Source: Theristus sp. LFF4_11 (taxonomy: Eukaryota; Nematoda; Chromadorea; Monhysterida; Xyalidae). From it: a stretch of DNA of 64,000 bases. Position 1 is the first letter of the stretch. Each line of letters begins with the position of its first letter. Of the stretch, positions 56,303 to 64,000 are shown piece after piece. Under the pieces are notes generated by a model that did not search any database, was not told the origin of the DNA, and worked only from the letters and a program-made list of their open reading frames with translations. Both the position numbers and the translations under genes were made by a program. The stretch spans positions 1 through 64,000 of the forward strand of contig JASANC010001250.1 in NCBI GenBank assembly GCA_030248135.1. Direction: 5' to 3'.

Positions 56303-58433
56303 ATGCTGTGGCGTTGTTCGCTGTTAACGCTGCTCGCCGTGCTGGTCGCGGTTAACGTGCGGTCAGGCGACGGTAGCAGCGGTCGGCGGTCGAAACGGCA
56401 GAACCGCTTCTGGAGCAACACGGGCCTCTGGGATGAGCTGGGCGTCCCGCGCTTCTGGGAGCAGCACTCCGACGGGCCGTACGGTATCGTCATACGCGGT
56501 TGGCGGTTCGCGAAATGCGGTCGGTTGCTTATTTTTTGTCTTTTCAGTTCCCCCCCCCCCCACTGGTTTCAGAACCCGAAATTGCTAAGCACCGAATGGA
56601 GAAGGGGTTTGTGGACGCTCAAGTGTCTCGTGAAGTCGTGAATCATTGCCCATAAGTAGCAGACCCCGATGAAACTCTGGATTTTTCAGCGAATCAATCA
56701 ACCGATCCCCTATCCGATTTGTAAATCAACAATGGTTCTTTTTCAAAATCCGCTCTTGTTGTTTCAGCATCGGAACAATGGACGGATTATAAAATTGATA
56801 TTACCAATCTAGTCATTTGGCCGCAATATCCACGTTTTCCCGGCCCTGTTTTTTACAATATAACTGGATCGGTGAGTTTTAGAAATTAAATTTCAAAAAC
56901 TTGTTTTTTGTTCTGTGTGAGAAACTTGAGAACCGTCGCTTTCATTTACGCTTTCCCAAAAAGTATTATACAAAACTAAGCTACTTTTTATAACTATACA
57001 AAGCAAAACTTTTTCCGATTGGTCGAGCCCAGCTCACACTCCTTTTTGCCAGGAACTGGATTTTATTGAAGTTTGAGAACAAGCACAGAACACATGTATT
57101 TTCGAAAACAGTATGAGGTTTCCAAGTTTCCTTTCCTTCTTCAGTTTTACAATAAAGAAAAGGTGAAACTGAAAAACCTCCAAAGCCAAAATCTTTAGAA
57201 AAAAAGTGATAAGCTTGCTGAAAAACAAATAATTTTGGTTTTTGTCTACGACGGCGTCAATATTTATGTATTATTTTGCAATATTTTGTTTTGGCTCAGT
57301 ATGTCTTTCAGTTCAAAAATTAGAATCATCACTTCAGATAAAAGAAGAATTACCGAAAGACAGAATTGAGTTAGAGCTTGAAGTTCGACAGTTGATGCAA
57401 ACGCGAACAGGACAGTCGATATGGCAGGTTATTCCGTGTCAAGGCTGGGATTTATTAACTGGCTGCGAAGGAGTCGGATCTTGGTTTGATTGTTTTTTGT
57501 TTGTTTTTTTATTGCAACTTTCATTTTGTTTATTTTGCTTTTGAATTGGGAAAAGTCGGCGTGTCAAAAATTGTGGATTATTGTTGTTGCAGTTTATTTA
57601 TTTTGGAGAAAAAACGGTTTCAGTTTATTTTCAACAGTTTTCAAACTTTCAGTCGATATTGCGACGTCATTGAGCAGTGCAGAAAGACCGTAAACACCGG
57701 CTATCGGCATTCCGAAGATCAGAAAGTGCGAGATTTTCTAAAATCACCGCAGAAAATTTGTCCACCGCCGATTGGATCTTGGACCATGCAGTTTACAAAG
57801 ACGTTTCATGTTGAGGACATTCCGAAAGGCATCTTTGGGCCACTTCAATCGGTATGATTGGATTGTTCTGTTGATTAGAAAAAAACTTCACTCGGTTTTT
57901 ATTTTGTACTGGTTATTTAATGTTTTCAATAACGCACGTATTTTTCAAATTTCTGAGACAATTTTTTAGTCAGAAATTAGGTTGCGCTTGACTTGAACTG
58001 AATTCAATTTCTGATTTGTGGGTAATCATGCGCGGAGCATCGATCAAGTGACAATCAGTTCGTTTAGTTTACACTTTTTCATGAAATCGAGTTTTTGACC
58101 CGACTCAACCATGTCGTGTCGTCTAATTCGGTAATTTGTCCAGCATTGATTTCCGCTGAAAACTCGCAGAACTAGAAAGATGATCGATTTGCTTTGTTCA
58201 ATTGCTAGATTTGCCGACTTGCTTGCAACTTTTTTATATTTTTTCAGAACCAATACTGGATGACGTTCACGTTTACGGACGGTCGCGGCGGCAAACTTGC
58301 GTGCGCGCGCGTCTGGCTCGACGTCTGCAAGTATCACCTGTACGATCCGCAGCAGACCTGCTTACGGGATCCGAACGCGCTGAAGAATTTCCTGAACAAA
58401 ATCAGCAGACAAACGGCGCAGCGGAGGGGTTGA
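56303..58433 (+). CDS. GM2 ganglioside activator-like secreted lipid-transfer protein (ML superfamily)
   Basis: Five exons with closing phases: 56303-56519, 56768-56871, 57338-57483, 57653-57851 and 58248-58433; 283 residues (human GM2A 193). GM2 activator lifts glycolipids from membranes for lysosomal hydrolases. A signal peptide opens it (LLTLLAVLVAVNV), followed by a basic RRSKR site. The GM2A pattern is then clear: GWRFAKCASEQWTDYKIDIT, PRFPGPVFYNITGS, LPKDRIELELEVRQ, then VIPCQGW..GSCRYCDVIEQC (GM2A: KIPCTDYIGSC..FCDVL), CPPPIGSWTMQFTKTFHVED, and NQYWMTFTFTDGRGGKLACA near the end. The cysteines line up with the disulfides of the family. Oddities are a 45-residue N-terminal extension and a basic C-terminal tail. 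The first donor is GTCGGT. Substrate is unknown; the secretory/lysosomal site is inferred. Confidence 0.85.
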
Positions 58434-60350
58434 TTTTTTAGTCGAAATCAAAAACAACGGACAAACGGTCGAACTGTAAAACATAAATGCTGGATTAACT
58501 TAATCAGAGCTCGGCAGGGCCAATCAGTAAGCCCACGTCAATAGCGGCATTTTCTCCTACTCCCGTCAATAGCAGTGCTACTCGCTGTGGTTTACAGTTC
58601 GACGGCCGTTGTGAGATATTATTCTTTCAGACACCGATTTCAATTGCATGATCGGAATTGTGTATTTATGTATTTTGTAAAAAAACCCAATGTCTTTCAA
58701 ATGTGTTTCTGTTGGTTTATAAAGTTCGCTTTTGCGCTTTTTTTGGAAAGGAGACATCCGTGCTTTGTCTTGATGACCTGATGATACTGCCTGATTGATG
58801 TCTTTCTGTTTCATTTTCACTTTGATACCCTGTTTTTATGTGCAGGGCTGTATGCTTTTGTGGTTACCGTTCGGCATTTCTGTTCACTTTGTGTGCTCTC
58901 AGATTTTTTTATATTTAGCGCATAACATAATTGTCTCAACAAATTTTTCAGTCTGCCTTTGGATGACCAAACTAACAACAAAACCTCTATCTGTGCAATA
59001 TTGCTCTATGTAAGTTTTGTTTTTTCTGCATATCATGCAACAGTTACAGATTCATGTTGCTGCAATGAGAATTCAACAAATTTGGATACCTTTTCCAAGG
59101 CGTTGAGCTATCTACCAGTGGTGGTACGTGTAGCTCAACAATTTGTTGAACGAATTTTCTCAATGTGTAACTCCGGAGACGACGACAACACTCCGCTTAT
59201 GATCTCTCTCATGTCTCTGTTTTGACTCTTGAACTGTTTTTTTGAATTTCTTGCTTGATACTGTTGTTGAAACCGTGTTAGAAATAAAACTGGATTCGAA
59301 AATGAGTAAGATATTATTTGAACCGGCTACTTTGAGTAGTGACTCACATACCTGTTCACAGCTCACGTGGACATTATCTGTGCTGCATAGTGCGGGAAAA
59401 TCTGAAAATATTGATCGGTTTTCTTTTGTGGTAACGTGGTAGCAACAACAGCAACACACAACCTGTCATCTATATTATTTGCGTTTCAAATGTGTGTGTG
59501 TGTGTGTAGTACACACGTTTTCATCATACTACTGACTGAACGTACAATTTTCAAACAACAACACGTTATTGCTGCGGATGCATGTACCACCAGCGCTTGT
59601 TGTGTTATCCGTTTTCTACAAGGTCGAAACAACACAGCACACCTCCGTTCCATGACAGACGCACTGCACAGGTTGGCAAGAAATAATATTTTACTGCTTT
59701 CGATTATGATGTTGGGTGTTTTTACACGCACTGGCGCACTGTTTTGTTTGTTGTTCGTGTGACGAGAGACAACATACTATTTTTATTAACGGTTTTTTGT
59801 TTTAAGCAGACATAATGTGTTCATGAACTGTTTTTGGCATGTGTTTTCTGTCTCGTTTTTGATTGCAGCCCTTTGAAACAGTTTTTACGTTAACTTTTTG
59901 AAAACAGCCAGTATAAAAGCATTGCAAAAGTGCATTGAATGTGGTTTGTTTCTAAAGCGTTGGCCCAGAAATGAAAGCAAGTTTTTCGTGCTCTGATTTG
60001 TATGTGTGTTTACATTTTGCCTCTGCTTCTGCACACTGCTTCTTCTCCAAACAAACGTGTATACCGTCGTTTCAGCATTTCTTTCTAGCGAATTCCTCCG
60101 TTTCTCTTTTATCGTTTCTTACTTTTTCAGTTGAACACAATGAATGTTTTCAGAAGCAAAAATGTGATTTCAACAAATTCACGATTGAAACAAGTTTGAC
60201 CGGAGCGTGGTGACGGTGGCAGCGGGCCAACAGTACACAACAAGAGAAAGCGAGAAAAAACGAAAAAAATCGAAAAAGAAACTAAATCTTCTAAGAAAAC
60301 TGAAAAATAAAAAAACAATCGAAAGGAGACCAAAGTTTCAAAAACCGCAA
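58434..60350. other. Spacer between GM2A-like and Q-rich membrane protein genes
   Basis: No exon series seen. A CACA-type TGTGTGTGTGTGTGTAGTAC segment and GACAGACGCACTGCACAGG lie near 59490-59670. Otherwise it is T-rich noncoding sequence. Confidence 0.4.
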
Positions 60351-61637
60351 ATGTCCGACCCCGCTCTCTACCGCGACCCGTACCGCCGACCGTGGGCGGG
60401 CGGCTCCCGCTCAGACTACTCGGAGCTCTGGATCACCGTTCCGATCGGCATCTTGCTCAGTCTGCTGGCAATCGCGCTCGTTCTACCCATAATCCTCTAC
60501 CGCTACTGTCGCACCTGCTGCCGGTACGACGCGTGCTGCGGCCCGTATTTCAACTTTTTCGAAGGAATGCTGATGCGAATGAGCGGGCGGCGCGGCCCGC
60601 CGAGCCCGCGCAAACCGCGATGGCGACCGCATCAGCAGGAGATGGCGATGGTGAGTTATGAGCAGCCGCCCGTCCAGCCGCGAGCGCAAGCGCCGTTTGC
60701 ACCGCCACCACCCCCGCAGCTACACCAGCAGCAGCAGTATTTCGATCAGCAACATCTGCAGCAACAGTTTTATTATCATCAGGAACAACACCCAATGCCG
60801 CAGTCAGCTGACCAGGTTTGTGGGCAATTTTTTAGGTTTTTTGTAAGGGTTTTGATGCTTTTAGTGTTTTGCACGCTCAGTGGGATACACGAGTCAGCAA
60901 GAAAAAATCATTTGTGGCTACCCATTTGGCTACTAAAGTGGCTACTGAAATAGAGTTGATGAACACATTGTGACAAACGCGTTTATCGCTTTTTTCAGTA
61001 TAAATTTTTTTTTCAGTCTCAGCCAGTTCTCAGCACATCTGCGACATTCAAGGCAGCAGAACACCAGCAAACAACGAAACATTACGCACAACAATTCATT
61101 TATCAACCAACTCCGGGTGAAGTTCAGCAAAATTCACAAAACCCTATACCTCAAGTGGTCAGCTTCGCCACCATCACTGAACAGAGCACCCGGAAAGCGG
61201 TGATTGAAAGCAGGAGGACATCGGGAACAACGCCACCGACGGTGATCAACAGAACACAACAACAACAGCAAACGCAACAGCAGCCACAACAAGCGTATCA
61301 GCAAACGCAACAACAACCACAACAACATCAGCAACACTTTCAGCAACCACAACAAAACTATCAGCAACATCAGCAAAACTATCAGCAACCTCAGCAAAAC
61401 TATCAGCAGATTCAGCAAAATTTTCAGCAACCACAACATCCCACATCCGTGGCCGTAATGCAGCCGCAGCATTCCAACCAAATGGTCAGACAGTACCAAC
61501 CACCGCAGACACTGCCGATTCAACCTTATTATCAGGAACCTGGCATGAATGCACAGCAACAGGCCGCTGTTTTAGGCTGGACTATGGACACGGGACAGAA
61601 ACGCCAAAACTGGCAACAGCATCCGCAGTTTTATTGA
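60351..61637 (+). CDS. Single-pass membrane protein with Cys-rich juxtamembrane segment and prion-like Q-rich tail
   Basis: Two exons, 60351-60815 and 61017-61637, join in phase 0; 361 residues. From ATG 60351 (GCAAATGTCC) comes a short Tyr/Arg-rich N-terminus (DPYRRPWAGGSRSDYSELW). Then a membrane segment (ITVPIGILLSLLAIALVLPI) and a cysteine cluster (YRYCRTCCRYDACC) that could be palmitoylated or bind metal. A proline stretch and a long Q-rich region follow. In the second exon the tail has repeats of about seven residues (QQNYQQHQQNYQQPQQNYQQ). No signal peptide, so probably type III or I with a cytoplasmic tail. The layout recalls Shisa/WBP1-type adaptors, but no family was recognised. It lies 1.9 kb downstream of the GM2A-like gene on the same strand. 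Confidence 0.72.
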
Positions 61638-64000
61638 ACTAACAAATGTCAGCAAATTCTGCTATTTATTTTGATTTTTTAGCAGCGCAACCAATCTTGA
61701 TAACCTTACTTTGTACAAAATTAATCTTCAGCAAAAAATGACCTTTTTCTTGAACAAACCTCACTACGGCTTCATTTTACAAATTGCTGGCAACGCAACT
61801 TATTCATACTGCATGTATTATTTATGTGAACCCATGTCTGGAGGCAAAGTCAATGAATGTGTCAACTCATATCTCAGGTGACCGTAAATTTCATATCTGG
61901 ACTAAAATGGTTTCCCTCTATGGTGCGGTCTAAACAAAAGTTGATTGCCATTTTTCACTTCTGTGTTTTGTAAAAGACCATTACATGTACTGGACGTGAA
62001 TCGAACCATAAAAGTTTACTTGTTGAATTTTTTATACGGCCCTTTTTGGCGTGGATATAAAAGCAGCTTGTTTTCAACGAACTTCAAATTTTCGTTATTT
62101 CGCAACTTTCGGTCGTCGTAACGAATTGTGTGCTTTTCTGTTGCTCTGTTGTGTTGCATATGGTGTTGTTTTAGTTCAGTTGTACTTACGGTATTTTGGT
62201 ATTTGTGTTTCTTGTCTAGTTTGAAAATGATCGGTGTTTCTGTCATATTAATAAGCAGAATAAAAAAGCTTTATGTTGGTTGATCAGTTCACTCAATGGA
62301 AGACGCATGTCGCATGCATTAGATGATACACTGAATTGTGCTCAGAATCTTTTTGCATTGATAAAGCTGATATGTGGAACAGCATGCATGATCGCCAGGC
62401 AGCGTACTTTAGCGAAAGAAAAGCTTGTCTTAAAAATCATACATTGAAAAAACAAAAGAAATTTTCAGATTATCTTCAGACACATTCAGACATTTGGAAA
62501 ATGCATGTCATATACTTCATTCATAATCTGCTAACCAGAAAAAAAACAGTCCTTGTACCTGGTACCTAAGGCATTTTTGGAATCTCGTCTGGGGGGGTCG
62601 GGCCCGCTTCATAATTTGTATTTTTTGGGGGAATGGAAAAAATTTTTAAAAAAAAACCCCCCCCCCCGGGGGGGGAAAAACAAAAATCGTTCATGTGAAA
62701 CACGTAAAATATCTTATTTTTAACGCAAACAAATGTATTTTCGTAAGATTTTAAACGCATAGAATGTATTTTGAGTCTGACTCGCTTCGTTTTGTGTTTA
62801 TCATTTCCAGCTCGCTTTCTTGTAAAATTTCATTCTTTCCAACGTAACAGATTAGTTTCCGTTATGTTTTAAAAACTGAAAGTGTTGTCAAAAAGACCAG
62901 TATCAAAAATGGCTCTTCTCGAAAGTCTGCGACGAACTTTACGAATTATCTAAATCTCCCGGCATTCGCTAAACTTGTGACTATAATGCATGTCCCCGGT
63001 TTAAAATCGCTTTTTTAAAAACCTAAAATCGTAATAAGCGTACGGTGTGGTCGAGTGGTGTCTCCGAAAAACCCGGTAAAATGATGAATTGCCTTCAGAG
63101 TCTGGCATAAATCCGAGCGAATAAATCGCAGCGATATGCTCATAAATCTGTACTCCATATATCGGAAGAGTTATAATCGAGTATGTCAAAACTCCAGCGC
63201 GGCTTTACAAATATACTGTCGGTCCCGTAACGATCTTATAAAGTTCAAGCTTGCTGTTGTCGAGTTCTGTTAAAATTAGCACTCACCTTGAACGAAAAGT
63301 CCCAAGTGAGGTGCGCCACCCAGCTGAGGCCCCAGCAAAGTTCGACACCAAAAAACAAAAGTTGCAACCCCCAATAACGATCACACTAAAAAACAGCCGA
63401 ACAAGTGTCCGGTGTCCGGTCAGCCTGTGTGTCCCACGTGTGGTGTCCCGAAAATAAAAATGGCAACATCGCACTCGGCGGTTTGGGCCAATTTTATTTT
63501 TGGGACACGGGCTCTGCGTAGTGCATTCGGGAGGACAGGACACTGAACAGCTGTTCCGACACCTTTGTTTAGCGTGCAGCGGTAAATTTGGTGTTTTTTG
63601 AGACTTTGTTTGGGTTGCAAAAACCATTGGAGCAGGACCTCCTTTGGAACCTCAGTTAGGACTTTCTTGCCCGAGTATAAAAACTGATACCGTAGTAAAT
63701 AATCCTGAGCTTTCTGGCAGCAGCTATGAACGCTGCGCTGCCATGTCAATTTTCTGCCAGCGACATTTTTTCTCTCGCAACGCACAATCTGACAGGGCAC
63801 AACCAATAATCAAAATGTCAACTTTCGTGACTGAACAATGTCAATTTTTCACCAAAAAAAGCTCGAATTCTCTACTAACAGCGTATCCGGTTATTATTCG
63901 GAATCACTGTTCGTGATTTTTTACGTATAATTTCAAATTTTGATTATGTAGATAAATTATCGGGTACATTTTTGACTTTAGAAAAGATAGTTCGTTTTTT
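61638..64000. other. No gene recognised to the window end
   Basis: Short frames only. A run of C13 then G8 at about 62655-62690 could be a degraded C/G-tract element or an assembly artefact. The hairpin at 63439-63507 is listed separately. Frames at 63283-63806 (minus) overlap it. Confidence 0.4.
63439..63507. repeat. Imperfect hairpin (TGTCCCGAAAATAAAAATGGC / inverse)
   Basis: GTGTCCCGAAAATAAAAATG is mirrored by GGCCAATTTTATTTTTGGGA and CAC, with a loop of about 20 bp. Close GTGTCCGGTGTCCGGT and GACAGGACACTG motifs flank it. It may be the core of a small foldback element. Confidence 0.65.

Noticed and set aside
62640..62690. Biological C13/G8 junction
   Set aside because: It could equally be an assembly or base-calling artefact, and no element ends were seen around it.
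63283..63806. Minus-strand Cys-rich frames
   Set aside because: They overlap the 63.45 kb hairpin and lack splice context or any recognisable family.

Overview
This is nuclear DNA of an invertebrate animal. Genes are split by many GT-AG introns with T-rich 3' ends, coding exons are richer in G/C than the A/T-rich introns, and the products are animal families: DOCK, calmodulin, MADF/BESS and FLYWCH factors, TBC RabGAP, F-box, SMIM15 and GM2-activator. MADF, BESS and FLYWCH domains together fit an ecdysozoan (nematode-like or arthropod-like) best; that placement is inference. I found no bacterial, phage, CRISPR or rRNA features.

Layout. 0.2-6 kb, minus strand: the N-terminal part of a DOCK-family exchange factor, then a calmodulin-like gene. 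6-14.7 kb: mostly repeats, with one candidate small membrane-protein gene on the plus strand. 14.7-16 kb, plus: a one-exon, low-complexity protein with a PP1-docking-like motif. 18.7-48.9 kb, all minus: an eight-finger C2H2 protein, a FLYWCH-BESS protein, a MADF-BESS protein, a TBC-domain RabGAP, an F-box protein ending in a ubiquitin-conjugating (UBC) fold without the catalytic cysteine, and SMIM15. 48.9-56.3 kb: nested repeats. 56.3-61.6 kb, plus: a secreted GM2-activator-like protein and a one-pass membrane protein with a Q-rich tail. 61.6-64 kb: no gene seen.

Most exon models were checked by hand for reading phase across every junction. Complete, in-phase models resulted for the zinc-finger, FLYWCH-BESS, MADF-BESS, F-box/UBC, SMIM15, GM2A-like and Q-rich genes, and from the TBC start chosen here. 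Exon ends may be off by a base where two splice choices fit.

The genes do not form one pathway. Three neighbouring minus-strand genes encode putative DNA-binding regulators, two of which share a BESS C-terminus behind different DNA-binding domains. The strongest candidate for something undescribed is the F-box plus dead-E2 fusion. Repeats dominate the rest: several terminal-inverted-repeat (MITE-like) families, hairpins, a tRNA-derived SINE, a 44-bp CCAAT-box tandem array, and nested G/C-tract elements filling the SMIM15 intron.
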